From positions 208,322 to 272,321 of the forward strand of contig JACRPF010000004.1 in assembly GCA_016214035.1 (NCBI GenBank): DNA of 64,000 bases, given 5' to 3'. Source of the stretch: Spirochaetota bacterium. Its GTDB lineage: Bacteria > Spirochaetota > Brachyspiria > Brachyspirales > JACRPF01. Positions within the stretch are counted from its first letter, which is position 1, and each line of letters starts with the position of its first letter. The notes beneath the pieces are model-generated. The model made no database searches and had not been told where the DNA came from. It saw nothing but the letters and a program-made list of their open reading frames with translations. The translations under genes and the position numbers were made by a program. This document shows positions 44,090-53,014 of this stretch, piece after piece.

Positions 44090-44633
44090 AGGTATTTGTC
44101 CTCGTATCTATACGCAATTTTTCGCCAATCTGAATGAATAACGGTACGTTGACCCTGAGACCCGTTTCAAGCGTTGCGGGTTTTGTTCCGCCCGACTGCG
44201 TATCGCCCTTGAATCCCGGCTCGGTATACGTCACCGCAAGCACCACATGCACCGGAAGACGCACCGCGATGACTTCGTCATCATAGAACTGGAGATCCGC
44301 TTCCATATTCTCAAGCAGATAATCCTTCGCGTCGCCGACGATAGTCTCGGGAACGGGAAGCTGGTCGTAATTATCGAGGATCATGAAAATATAGCCCTGC
44401 GTATCTTTATAAAGATACTGGGCTTTTTTAAATGATATTTCGGCAAGTTCAACCGAGTCTGTCGAGCTGTAGCTTTTTTCAAGCACATTGCCCGTTTTCA
44501 GGTTTTTCAGCTTCATGCGCACCTGGGCCTTGCGCTGCTGCTGCCGATGCAGTCCGGTCTCAAGAACCAGATAGAGTACATTATCGATAAGTAAGGTTTC
44601 GCCCTTGCGGACGTCGTTCGTTCCGACTGCCAT
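44067..44633 (-). CDS. efp: Elongation factor P with atypical tip loop
   Basis: 188 residues, all three OB-like domains present (KOW-like start, TETGLRVNVPLF and the C-terminal IDTRTNTYVERV). EF-P rescues ribosomes stalled at polyproline. The loop that carries the modified Lys34 or Arg32 (PGKGxAF in most) reads HRQQQRKAQV here: the tip position aligns with Gln33, with Arg34 and Lys35 next to it. Modification by EpmA or EarP would not be expected at the usual place. Lies between rpmE and accB, the common efp-accB-accC order, overlapping accB by 23 bases. Confidence 0.93.
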   Translation of the reverse strand: MAVGTNDVRKGETLLIDNVLYLVLETGLHRQQQRKAQVRMKLKNLKTGNVLEKSYSSTDSVELAEISFKKAQYLYKDTQGYIFMILDNYDQLPVPETIVGDAKDYLLENMEADLQFYDDEVIAVRLPVHVVLAVTYTEPGFKGDTQSGGTKPATLETGLRVNVPLFIQIGEKLRIDTRTNTYVERVKE

Positions 44634-44645
44634 CGATAACTCCCG

Positions 44646-44849
44646 TTACTGCTTTAAGCCGTAGCGTTTCTTGAAGCGGTCGATGCGTCCGCCCACGTCT
44701 GAGAGCTTCTGCTTACCGGTATAATGCGGGTGGCAGTTATAACAGATGTCAACGTGTATGCTCTTGAGCACCGATTTCACTTCAAATTTCGCGCCGCAGG
44801 CACAGGTGACCGGTGTTGTCACATAGGCCGGATGTATTTCTTTTTTCAT
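44646..44849 (-). CDS. rpmE: 50S ribosomal protein L31 (zinc-binding form)
   Basis: 67 residues. MKKEIHPAY start and the four zinc Cys (TCACG and ICYNC) identify the zinc-binding C+ type, with GKQKLSDVGGRIDRFKKRYG at the end. Component of the large subunit at the bridge to the 30S. A GGAG ribosome site and promoter lie just upstream. First gene of the seven-gene minus-strand run to DUF2273. Confidence 0.97.
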   Translation of the reverse strand: MKKEIHPAYVTTPVTCACGAKFEVKSVLKSIHVDICYNCHPHYTGKQKLSDVGGRIDRFKKRYGLKQ

Positions 44850-44895
44850 ATCATTACTCCGATCGCATTTTTTTGTTTCCTATAATGCGGGGGCT

Positions 44896-44924
44896 ATAGT
44901 ATCATACCCGAAAAAAAAAAGCAA
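44896..44924 (-). promoter_or_regulatory. Promoter of the rpmE-efp-acc run
   Basis: On the minus strand: TTGCTT (44919-44924), a 17-base spacer and TACTAT (44896-44901). The -35 box lies in the tail of the zwf terminator. Leader of about 40 bases. Confidence 0.45.
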
Positions 44925-44950
44925 CCGCAGCGCGTCATCAGGCTGCGATT
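44911..44950 (-). terminator. Intrinsic terminator after zwf
   Basis: On the minus strand a 9-pair stem (44942-44950 with 44923-44931, one G-T) with a 10-base loop, followed by two bases and ten T (44911-44920). It lies 55 bases after the zwf stop and separates it from rpmE. Confidence 0.8.
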
Positions 44951-45004
44951 ATGCTGTGATCCGGAAATTTTCAGAAATTCGCGCAAAAAAGACCATCCGC
45001 ACGG

Positions 45005-46495
45005 TTAGAGTTCGCAGAACGTACCGTCATTGGACAGGTTTCTGCACGGCTGACGCCATCCGCCATAGGAATTGGCAAGCTCTTCCGCTGCCGGCGGCCC
45101 CCACGTCCCTGCGGGATATCCGTACATCTTAACAGCGGGGTCGTTCCCCCACCGGTCGAGTACCGGTGTGATATACGCCCACGTAGCTTCGAGTGCATCC
45201 GCACGGAGATACAGCGTCTGATCGCCCTGCATGCAGTCGAGGAGGAGCCGTTCATATGCCTCAGGGAGTTCCGCACCGCCGAGATCGCTGTAATGAAAAT
45301 CCATATTCACCGTCTGCGCCGTAAAACCGGCGCCGGGCGTTTTCATAGCATACTTCAGGAGCAGCCCTTCGTCGGGCTGTATGCGCATGATAAGACGGTT
45401 GTTCATATCGGAAACATGCGCGATGCTGTTGAACAGTTTATGCGGCACCGGTTTGAAATAGATAACCACTTCGCTCACCCGCGACGGAAGCCGCTTCCCC
45501 GTACGCAGAAAAAACGGCACATCGTGCCAGCGCCAGTTGTCTATGTACATGGTCATGGCGGCAAACGTCTCGGTCCGCGAATCCCTGGCTACACCATGCT
45601 CTTCACGATATCCGGGCACATGCTTACCCGCAATCATCGCACCGGTGTATTGCGCACGAACCACCTGATCGATATCCGCTATCGGCCTGAGCGCCTGAAA
45701 TACGCGGAGCGACTCGTTGCGTATCGCCGAATCACTCGCTGACGACGGCGCTTCCATGGCAGCAAGCGCCGCCACCTGCATGAGATGGTTCTGCACCATG
45801 TCCCGCAATGCGCCCGCCCCTTCATAGTATCCGCCCCTGTTACCGACACCGGTCTGTTCCGCGGCGGTTATCTCAACGCGCTCGATGAAATTCCGGTTCC
45901 ACACAGGTTCAAAAATGGCGTTGCCGAATCGTGTGACCAATATGTTCTGCACCGTCTCTTTGCCGAGATAATGATCGATGCGGTATATCTGTTCTTCGCT
46001 GAAATAGCTCAAGAGTTCCCTGTTAAGTAATTTTGCCGACGTTAGATCATATCCAAACGGTTTCTCGACGACAATGCGTTTCCATGCGCCTTCTTTGCAG
46101 TTGAAGTTGAGCCCGACGGAAGCGATCCCTTTCACCACGGTGGTATACCATGACGGCGGTATGGACAGATAAAAGATACAATTGCAGTCGATACCGATCT
46201 TTTTTGCAAGCGCATCAAGTGCGGTTTTTAAACCGCCGTATGCACTGATGTCGCCGGTGTCCATTGTCAGATAGTGCAGCGCCGGGAGTATACGGCTGAG
46301 TTTATTATCCGCCGCGGCATTGAGTTTTTCACGGAAAGAATCGTCGGTCAAAGGTGTTCGGCCCACGCCGAGCACGGCAAATCGTTCAGGCAGAAACTTC
46401 GCCTCGGCCAGCCGTTCCAGCGCAGGTACGAGTTTCTTTTCGGCAAGATCTCCGGATGCTCCGAAAATAACGAGAATATGGTTATCGGTTTTCAT
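45005..46495 (-). CDS. zwf: Glucose-6-phosphate dehydrogenase
   Basis: 496 residues. NADP-binding GASGDLAEKKL at the N-terminus and the active-site signature RIDHYLGKETVQN in the first half; the C-terminal substrate domain is complete. It makes 6-phosphogluconolactone and NADPH, opening the oxidative pentose phosphate or Entner-Doudoroff route. pgl and gnd are not adjacent. Single-gene unit with its own terminator. Confidence 0.97.
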   Translation of the reverse strand: MKTDNHILVIFGASGDLAEKKLVPALERLAEAKFLPERFAVLGVGRTPLTDDSFREKLNAAADNKLSRILPALHYLTMDTGDISAYGGLKTALDALAKKIGIDCNCIFYLSIPPSWYTTVVKGIASVGLNFNCKEGAWKRIVVEKPFGYDLTSAKLLNRELLSYFSEEQIYRIDHYLGKETVQNILVTRFGNAIFEPVWNRNFIERVEITAAEQTGVGNRGGYYEGAGALRDMVQNHLMQVAALAAMEAPSSASDSAIRNESLRVFQALRPIADIDQVVRAQYTGAMIAGKHVPGYREEHGVARDSRTETFAAMTMYIDNWRWHDVPFFLRTGKRLPSRVSEVVIYFKPVPHKLFNSIAHVSDMNNRLIMRIQPDEGLLLKYAMKTPGAGFTAQTVNMDFHYSDLGGAELPEAYERLLLDCMQGDQTLYLRADALEATWAYITPVLDRWGNDPAVKMYGYPAGTWGPPAAEELANSYGGWRQPCRNLSNDGTFCEL

Positions 46496-46605
46496 GGCAG
46501 CAACTCACTGGTGACGAGACTTCTTCTTGGTATATTGTAATATAATTCTTTGAGAATAGAAACAACCGGGTTGGAGGATGCGCCATAATCTTGCCCGCAG
46601 CGCAA

Positions 46606-46634
46606 TTGCACATTCCCGGACAAGGCAATATACT
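46606..46634 (+). promoter_or_regulatory. Sigma70-type promoter
   Basis: TTGCAC (46606-46611), a 17-base spacer and TATACT (46629-46634), 41 bases before the ATG at 46675. Confidence 0.6.
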
Positions 46635-46674
46635 GTTACCTTCCGATATACAACGAAACCGGAAGCGAGGCACT

Positions 46675-47331
46675 ATGAACGCACGAAAACTGTACGCGGA
46701 AATGGAACGCCAGACCGGGCACTACAACGACGGCGGCATCATATGCGACAACGGAAAAAACATCACATCAATCGTATGCGAGATCGACTGGTATACGCTC
46801 TATACGATGATGGACGATACGCATACGCTGTACGTGGTGCATCATCCGGTAAGCGATTATGCGCTCGCATTCTGCGATACGAACAAAGACGAGGATGCCG
46901 ATGATATACGCGGCGAAGCGCAGAACTGGCTGCTTGAATTCCGCGCACGGGAACTCGGGATGAATCTCGCAGTTGCGCATACCATGGCGGATAAAATGCT
47001 TGAAGCGGAGTTATCAGATGCGATTGCCGGTATCCGCGGATACGCCCTGGTGCCCGCCATCGACGCATACTTCAACAGGTTTTTCAATCCGCATCCGGCG
47101 CTGGTGGTAAGCACGAAAGCGAAGCCGCTGCTTGCACGCCGGGCATCAGCGAAAGTGATGCTCGGGACTTACGGCTACGGCAAAACAAGAAAACCCGGCA
47201 TGGTCTTTATCGATGAGTGCTCTATGGAAGAAACGCCGTATTCCATATCCATTCCTCATTCACTGGTGGATGCAGCCGCAATGAAGTTATGGAAGCAGAG
47301 AGCGCTCAAAATTTGCGGCAGAAAAGTTTAG
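46675..47331 (+). CDS. Hypothetical protein, weakly NIF3-like
   Basis: 218 residues from MNARKLYAEMERQTG; a longer start at 46591 would include the promoter. The stretch GIICDNGKNITSIVCEIDWYT...LYVVHHPVSDYALAF recalls the N-terminal DNxG...HHP motif of NIF3/YqfO metal-binding proteins. The C-terminal metal motif of that family is not evident, so the match is weak. The rest is Ala-rich and helical with a basic C-terminus. No signal peptide or membrane segment. Stands alone with its own promoter. Confidence 0.55.
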   Translation: MNARKLYAEMERQTGHYNDGGIICDNGKNITSIVCEIDWYTLYTMMDDTHTLYVVHHPVSDYALAFCDTNKDEDADDIRGEAQNWLLEFRARELGMNLAVAHTMADKMLEAELSDAIAGIRGYALVPAIDAYFNRFFNPHPALVVSTKAKPLLARRASAKVMLGTYGYGKTRKPGMVFIDECSMEETPYSISIPHSLVDAAAMKLWKQRALKICGRKV

Positions 47332-47486
47332 CCGGGAAATGAGCCTGCCGCCGCTTCAGCGTCAGCACCGCTTCGTATTATTTCACGCGACGCAGTAAAA
47401 TATCCCGTCCCCACTTCCGGCGCAGCGGCAATCCCACCCCGGTCGATACCGGCGAGTATGCGCTTGAGCGAATAGTTCACTGTCAT
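47328..47486 (-). CDS. Possible small ORF after the toroid gene
   Basis: 52 residues (MTVNYSLKRILAGIDRGG...) whose ATG overlaps the stop of the upstream gene as ATGA, typical of coupled translation. No domain; Ala/Gly-rich. It could be the remnant of a longer gene or chance. Confidence 0.3.
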   Translation of the reverse strand: MTVNYSLKRILAGIDRGGIAAAPEVGTGYFTASREIIRSGADAEAAAGSFPG

Positions 47487-48538
47487 TTACCGCCGCGTTC
47501 ATACTTCTTCATCATATACGCTATCACTTTACCGCCAAGATCTCCCGCCTTTGCATCACCGCCAAGCATCTCCCAATAAAAAAGCGAATAGGCTACTTCC
47601 TCGAAATTGACGTCCTTTACATGACCGAGAAATTTCTCCTGCCCTTTGCCGGTACGGACATTATCATCAACACTGACAGCGCCGGTCTGTGAATCGATCC
47701 GCTCAATTTCCCATGCCATTGCCCGGGCGATTGAGTTCAGCATCAGCGGCTTCAGTTTTTCACCGGCATAGAGTGAACAGACCTGCATCTTCCAAACGGT
47801 AACCGCGTTATAACTCGTATCGGGGCCTTTGTTATCCGGATAGTACCCCTGCTCCGCCTGCATCCGCAGCGTTTCTCTGATGAATGCCTCACCGATATCG
47901 ATGAGTTCACGGTCGTTGAACAGAACGCCGAACGATTCGAACGCGAGCGCATCGAAGGCGAGGCGGTTGCAGAAATCGCGATCGGCGCTGAGTACTTCAT
48001 CCTTTATGGCGATGACATGCGCGAACCACCGTTTGATCTGATCTTTATATGCGAGCAGCTTCGGCAGATACGCGTCGGCATACGGCGAATCTTTCAGAAC
48101 AAGCGCGGCTTCACCAGCGGCGCCGATAAACATAGCCTCGCCGTAAATCTCCCTCGGCCCGATCTTTTTATTACCGGCCGCCGGACACTTGAACGTGCCG
48201 TCATTGTTCTGGTATGCAAACGGCATCGTGAGCGCTTTCACGCCGTTGTCAATCGCGACAGTGTCATCATTCGACACGCCGAACAGAACCAGCAGCAGCG
48301 CCGACCGCTGCGTAGCCACATCGGAGAACGCCTTCACATTCCGTCCGATACCGCCGGCGGATGACACTTTCATGCCGGGTATTTTAACGGCGAGATACGC
48401 CTGAAACGCTTTTGTTTTTACACAGGAAATCTGTTTCGGCGATCCGGCAGAAGACACCGGTTCCGCGGCGCGCAGGCAGATGACTGATAATACAAACATA
48501 AAAATGGCGTGGTGCCGTCTGAATATCGTTTTACTCAT
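47483..48538 (-). CDS. Secreted alpha/alpha-toroid protein, possible polysaccharide lyase or glycosidase
   Basis: 351 residues from the ATG at 48538 with GGAG upstream. Signal peptide of about 25 residues (MSKTIFRRHHAIFMFVLSVICLRAAEP). The body is helical with motifs seen in alpha/alpha-barrel carbohydrate enzymes: AYQNNDGTFKCPAAG, GEAMFIGAAGEAALVL, MQAEQGYYPDNKGPDTSYNAV. I cannot assign a family; pectate-lyase-like and heparinase-like toroids are both possible. No neighbours suggest a substrate. Confidence 0.65.
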   Translation of the reverse strand: MSKTIFRRHHAIFMFVLSVICLRAAEPVSSAGSPKQISCVKTKAFQAYLAVKIPGMKVSSAGGIGRNVKAFSDVATQRSALLLVLFGVSNDDTVAIDNGVKALTMPFAYQNNDGTFKCPAAGNKKIGPREIYGEAMFIGAAGEAALVLKDSPYADAYLPKLLAYKDQIKRWFAHVIAIKDEVLSADRDFCNRLAFDALAFESFGVLFNDRELIDIGEAFIRETLRMQAEQGYYPDNKGPDTSYNAVTVWKMQVCSLYAGEKLKPLMLNSIARAMAWEIERIDSQTGAVSVDDNVRTGKGQEKFLGHVKDVNFEEVAYSLFYWEMLGGDAKAGDLGGKVIAYMMKKYERGGK

Positions 48539-48556
48539 CGTCAATCTCCGTTGCAC

Positions 48557-48898
48557 TAGTATACAACGATTTTCGGATTCGTACAGAGCCGCTTTTCACA
48601 CAGGCTCATCCGCTTCGATATTCCGGATGTGATCCTATGCGGAATTATTCAGGAGCCGGATATTCAACTGATCCCTGAGTGATTTTGTATTCAAAATCTT
48701 ATCGAAGGGATCGGGCAGGACGGATTACTTATGATACAACACCGCATAATGAACCCGCGGCCAATGCGGAGCTCTTCCCGCAAACGTTGCGTTAATGGCC
48801 CGCCGTGATAAAATGAATTCCGGTCCGCACCGTTTCGTCCAACATCACCGTAGTGCTCGTGGGCAGGCGGCGTACAGATCTTTGCACCGGAGTAAGGA
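48557..48898. other. Gene-free region between divergent genes
   Basis: 342 bases. Contains a perfect small hairpin, GATTTTG/CAAAATC with a four-base loop (48681-48698), without a T-run. GGAGTAAGGA at the right end is the ribosome site of the next gene. I see no open frame worth reporting and no clear promoter. Confidence 0.5.
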
Positions 48899-49864
48899 AT
48901 GCATCGTGAAAAGATAGAATCATGGCGGCACAACCATGTGTTCAACATCGAGAAAAAAGCGATAGAAAAACGCACGCTCATCGTGGTGATCGTGACCTTC
49001 GTCACCATGGCCGCGGAAATATCGTTCGGCCTGATAACGAATTCAATGGCACTGCTCGCCGACGGCTGGCATATGGGAACTCACGCGCTGGCATTGGGGG
49101 TGTCGCTCTTCGCGTACATACTGGCGCGGCGGCATGCGCGTAACGCCGCATTCACTTTCGGCACCTGGAAGATAGAGATACTGGGCGCATACACGAGCGC
49201 CATCGTCCTCGGCATCGTCGGTGCAATCATGATCTTCTCGTCCGTTGAACGGCTGATACATCCGTTAAGCATCCAGTACTCGCAGGCATTGCTGGTGGCG
49301 GTACTGGGATTGGCTGTCAATCTTGCGTGCGCGATAATACTGAACGCAGGCGGGCATTCGCACGACCACAGCCACGGCCACGAACAACATGAACATCAAG
49401 ATGACCATGCCGACGAAGAGCATGCTCACCGAAAACACGACGACCTGAATTTCAAATCCGCGTATCTGCACGTCGTAGCCGATGCACTCACGTCAGTCCT
49501 GGCAATCGGGGCGCTTCTCGGCGCGAAGTATTTCACGTTCACCTGGCTCGATCCGTTCATGGGCCTTGTCGGCGCAGGGCTTATCATACGCTGGTCATAT
49601 TCATTATTAAAAGACACCGGCGGCATCCTGCTTGAACACGAAACGGATACGCTTCTCAGCGACGAGATCAGACACGCAATTGAATCCGACGGCGACTCAA
49701 AAGTAAGCGATCTGCACATTTGGAAAGTGGCCCAGCATAAATACGCATGCATCGTCTCGCTGGTCACATCAAAAAAACATACGACAGTGGACTATAAACT
49801 GCGGCTGAAGAAAGTCCATGAACTTGCGCATACAACGATTGAGATTAACAAGTACAGCGGCTGA
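48899..49864 (+). CDS. Cation diffusion facilitator, DmeF-like metal exporter
   Basis: 321 residues with six membrane helices. The N-terminal HNHVFNIEKKAIEKRT and the helix 2 motif ADGWHMGTHALALG are like DmeF (cobalt/nickel). A His-rich cytoplasmic loop (HSHDHSHGHEQHEHQDDH) lies between helices 4 and 5, the HVVADALTSV motif in helix 5 is the second half of the transport site, and a short C-terminal domain ends the protein. It exports divalent metal against protons. Nickel or cobalt is favoured by the DmeF-like motifs but not proven. Confidence 0.9.
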   Translation: MHREKIESWRHNHVFNIEKKAIEKRTLIVVIVTFVTMAAEISFGLITNSMALLADGWHMGTHALALGVSLFAYILARRHARNAAFTFGTWKIEILGAYTSAIVLGIVGAIMIFSSVERLIHPLSIQYSQALLVAVLGLAVNLACAIILNAGGHSHDHSHGHEQHEHQDDHADEEHAHRKHDDLNFKSAYLHVVADALTSVLAIGALLGAKYFTFTWLDPFMGLVGAGLIIRWSYSLLKDTGGILLEHETDTLLSDEIRHAIESDGDSKVSDLHIWKVAQHKYACIVSLVTSKKHTTVDYKLRLKKVHELAHTTIEINKYSG

Positions 49865-49901
49865 GCCGGGCTCATATTGATATCCATAAGGATGATGAAT
49901 C

Positions 49902-50279
49902 ATGAAAAAAGGATTTGAAACTATCGATGCATATTGTGCACAATTCCCGCCTGAAGTGCGGAAAATACTGCAGAACCTGCGATCGGTGATCAGGAAAGCC
50001 GCTCCGGACGCTGTGGAAAAGATCAGTTATCAGATGCCGGCTTTCACGCTGAACGGTGTTCTGGTTTATTTCGCCGCGTATAAAAACCATATCGGGTTCT
50101 ATCCCACCGGCAACGGCATACGGGCTTTTCAGAAAGAACTATCATCCTTTGAAACCTCCAAAGGGACGATACGTTTCCCCATCGATAAACCGCTGCCGAT
50201 AGCGCTTATAAAGAAGATCGTCAAGTACCGCGTTAAAGAGAATGCGGAAAAGGCCGTATTGAAAACACGGAAGAAATAG
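49902..50279 (+). CDS. DUF1801 (YdhG-like) protein
   Basis: 125 residues. Typical opening FETIDAYCAQFPPEVRKILQNLRSVIRKAAPDAVEKISYQMPAF and the YFAAYKNHIGFYPTG core. Small cytoplasmic alpha/beta proteins; the Bacillus relative Fra/YdhG is described as an iron chaperone, but for most members the role is unknown. A weak ribosome site (AAGGATGATGA) precedes the ATG. Confidence 0.88.
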   Translation: MKKGFETIDAYCAQFPPEVRKILQNLRSVIRKAAPDAVEKISYQMPAFTLNGVLVYFAAYKNHIGFYPTGNGIRAFQKELSSFETSKGTIRFPIDKPLPIALIKKIVKYRVKENAEKAVLKTRKK

Positions 50280-50365
50280 AGCCCGCTTTTTTCGCTCATC
50301 CAAACTCAAAATATACCGAAATTCTATGCAAAGGCGGTATTCCACACTTCCGCCGGGAGTTTGCC

Positions 50366-50866
50366 ATGATCGAAGATATCAAAAGACTTGAAGTCATCGT
50401 TGACCGGGAAATAGCCCTCTACAACGACATACTGGACTATGAACGGAAAAAGATCGGAGTCATCGTCGATAATCATCTGCAGGATCTCGACCTTTACTGC
50501 ACCTATCAGACAAAACTCTTACAGAAGGTCAAGGAATTCGCCGCCCAGCGTTCGGAATGCATCGACGCACTTGCGAAGCGCCATTTCCCGCATCTCATCG
50601 GCACAATGACGCTTAAGGACATCGTTCAGCGCGTGCCGCTGGCATATACGTTCTCACTCGCTGAAAAGCGGCTTGAGTTGAACGCGATAATCTACCGGCT
50701 TCGCGGTATGAACAGACTTGTGCCGTCGCTCCTGGAACAGGGCATGGAGATATTCCGCAATACCAAGGATATGCTCAGCAAAAGCAAAAAAATCGGCTAC
50801 AACAATAAGGGCATCGAAGAAGTGTTCCGCGGGAAGCTGTCGATGCTGGTCAATAAACACGCGTAA
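50366..50866 (+). CDS. flgN: FlgN-like flagellar export chaperone
   Basis: 166 residues, almost entirely alpha-helical, with FlgN-like N-terminal repeats (LEVIVDREIALYNDILDYERKKIGVIVDNHLQDLD). FlgN binds the hook-filament junction proteins FlgK and FlgL before export. It sits 32 bases upstream of flgK on the same strand, which is the main support. Sequence similarity in this family is always low. Confidence 0.8.
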   Translation: MIEDIKRLEVIVDREIALYNDILDYERKKIGVIVDNHLQDLDLYCTYQTKLLQKVKEFAAQRSECIDALAKRHFPHLIGTMTLKDIVQRVPLAYTFSLAEKRLELNAIIYRLRGMNRLVPSLLEQGMEIFRNTKDMLSKSKKIGYNNKGIEEVFRGKLSMLVNKHA

Positions 50867-50898
50867 GCGCAGACGAAGGATTCCACGAGGAGATAATT

Positions 50899-52806
50899 AT
50901 GGAAAGTTCATTTATGGGCATTGAGATGAGCAAGCGCGCCCTGCAGCAGTTTCAGACTGCGCTCAGCACCACGGGACACAATATCTCGAACGTGAGCACG
51001 GAAGGATATTCGCGACAGCGCGTCGTCATGCGCACGCTCGACCCGCTCTATGAACCGTCACTTAACCGCCCGGAAAAGGCGGGACAGCTCGGTCAGGGTA
51101 TGGAGATCACCGATATTCAGCGCGTACGCGACGAGTTCATCGACAAGCGCATCAACTTCGAGAAAAGCTCGCTCGGCTACTGGCAGATGCGCGACAATTA
51201 TCTCACGCAGATGGAAGCGGTGCACAACGAACCCTCCGCGCTCAACCTGAGAAGCGATCTTGACGCATTCTGGGTGGGCTGGCAGGAAGTGGCGAACAAT
51301 CCGTCGGAAATGGCGTCACGGAGCGCACTCGTTGAAAAATCACAGCGCGTTGCGACCAGCGTCAATCATATTTACGACCAGTTCAAGGATCTCCGCGACA
51401 ATGCGAACCTCCTCATCGAGACCAAGGTGCGGCGCATCAATGAGATAGCGCACTCGCTGCGAGACTTCAATGAACGCATCCTGAAATCGCAGGCGATGGG
51501 CGACAACCCGAACGACCTCCTCGACAAGCGCGACCTGCTCATCGAAGAGCTTTCCACGCTGGCTGACGTAAGCGTGGCGAACAAGGACCCCGACGAGACG
51601 ATAATCTACATCGGCTCACGGCATCTTGTGCAGGGAGAACTGGTGTCCGAACTTGAAACGGTGCGCGATGCCGCCAACGGCGGCTATTTCGGCGTACGCT
51701 GGAAGATAGACGGCGTCGACACGAAGTTCAACGGCGGCGAGATGAAAGGCCTCCTCGAAATACGCGACAAAGACCTCGTCCATTCGCTTAACATGGTGAA
51801 CTCTTTCGCACAGAATCTTTCCGACGCGGTGAACGCGGTGCATCGCAACGGCTTCGGACTCAACCAAGCCACCGGCATCGACTTTTTCAAATCAAAACCG
51901 CTCCCCAACTCCGCCACCGGCGCATATGATCTCAACGGCGACGGCACACTGGACCACACGGTTCTATTCCGTGTAACGGGTATCAACAAACTCAATCCGA
52001 AAGACGCGGTGGGTGTAAGCGGCGTCATGACGTTCGATAATGTAAAGCGTGACGGCGCGCGCGTGACGATAGATTATAAACCGGAAGACACTGTCGAGAC
52101 GGTCATGCAGCGCATCAATAATTCCAACGCAAACGTGACCGCATCGCTCGATGACGCGGGAAAGCTTGCGGTCAAGGCCCGCGTGTTCGACGATTACAGC
52201 CGCCCGAATTTCGTCATCACGCATCTTGAGGACAGCGGAGAATTCCTCGCCGGCATCTCCGGTGTACTGAAAGAAGCACAGAATGCCGGTGCGTATGACT
52301 GGAATACCATGGATGCGGCAAAAACCATCCGAGGCGACGGGCGTTTCATCGCGACGACACCGCTCGATAACCCGGCGGCATATCTCGCGGTGAATGATGT
52401 AATCAAGAACGATATGAATTACATCGCCGCGGCGAAAGGCATTGACACGAAGGGCACCGGTACAGCCGACAAAACGCACGGAGCCGGAGATAATTCGAAC
52501 GCCTTATCCATTGCCTCGCTGCGTTTCAAAGAGGTCATGGTCGACTCAAAGGCGACGTTCAACGATTATTATGCCGGCATCGTGGCCGACCTCGGCGCGA
52601 AAGCGGAGACCTCAAACGTTGAACTTCAGAAAGGGAACGCCGTCATGGATCACCTGGGAAAGATACGTCAATCGGTGTCGGGAGTGAACCTCGACGAAGA
52701 AATGGCTCAGATGGTTGCGTATCAGCATGGTTACAATGCCGCAGCGCGTGTAATATCGATGATGGACAAGCTGCTTGAAACGGTAATCACGAGAATGGGT
52801 GTTTAA
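50899..52806 (+). CDS. flgK: Flagellar hook-associated protein 1 (FlgK)
   Basis: 635 residues. The N-terminal rod/hook motif SALSTTGHNISNVSTEGYSRQR-type is present at about residues 20-40, and the C-terminal coiled-coil ends MVAYQHGYNAAARVISMMDKLLETVI, as expected. The variable middle forms the exposed domains. FlgK is the first junction protein between hook and filament; in spirochaetes this lies in the periplasm. flgL, which usually follows, is absent. An AGGAG site precedes the ATG. Confidence 0.95.
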   Translation: MESSFMGIEMSKRALQQFQTALSTTGHNISNVSTEGYSRQRVVMRTLDPLYEPSLNRPEKAGQLGQGMEITDIQRVRDEFIDKRINFEKSSLGYWQMRDNYLTQMEAVHNEPSALNLRSDLDAFWVGWQEVANNPSEMASRSALVEKSQRVATSVNHIYDQFKDLRDNANLLIETKVRRINEIAHSLRDFNERILKSQAMGDNPNDLLDKRDLLIEELSTLADVSVANKDPDETIIYIGSRHLVQGELVSELETVRDAANGGYFGVRWKIDGVDTKFNGGEMKGLLEIRDKDLVHSLNMVNSFAQNLSDAVNAVHRNGFGLNQATGIDFFKSKPLPNSATGAYDLNGDGTLDHTVLFRVTGINKLNPKDAVGVSGVMTFDNVKRDGARVTIDYKPEDTVETVMQRINNSNANVTASLDDAGKLAVKARVFDDYSRPNFVITHLEDSGEFLAGISGVLKEAQNAGAYDWNTMDAAKTIRGDGRFIATTPLDNPAAYLAVNDVIKNDMNYIAAAKGIDTKGTGTADKTHGAGDNSNALSIASLRFKEVMVDSKATFNDYYAGIVADLGAKAETSNVELQKGNAVMDHLGKIRQSVSGVNLDEEMAQMVAYQHGYNAAARVISMMDKLLETVITRMGV

Positions 52807-52854
52807 AACACGGGCTGATATTGTAATTGAATTCAGTTTGTAAGGATGGACGAT

Positions 52855-52956
52855 ATGTTATCAAAACGAATCTTAAGAAAACGCGGGCTTGAGCAGAACA
52901 TCAAGATACACACACTGGGCAAAGTGCTTCGCGAGTATGTGTATCGAAGCGCATAA
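52855..52956 (+). CDS. Small basic ORF after flgK
   Basis: 33 residues (MLSKRILRKRGLEQNIKIHTLG...) with a fair ribosome site (TAAGGA) 11 bases before the ATG. Net charge strongly positive, no Cys, no membrane segment. It takes the place normally held by flgL. A genuine short protein or a chance frame cannot be separated from one sequence. Confidence 0.4.
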   Translation: MLSKRILRKRGLEQNIKIHTLGKVLREYVYRSA

Positions 52957-53014
52957 CGCGAAACGTATCCCGCACAATGATTCATCTCGTCATTTTACCC
53001 GATAAGGAATTGCC

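Noticed and set aside
48681-48698. Intrinsic terminator between the toroid gene and the metal exporter
   Set aside because: The seven-pair hairpin has no T-run on either strand and lies upstream of both divergent genes.
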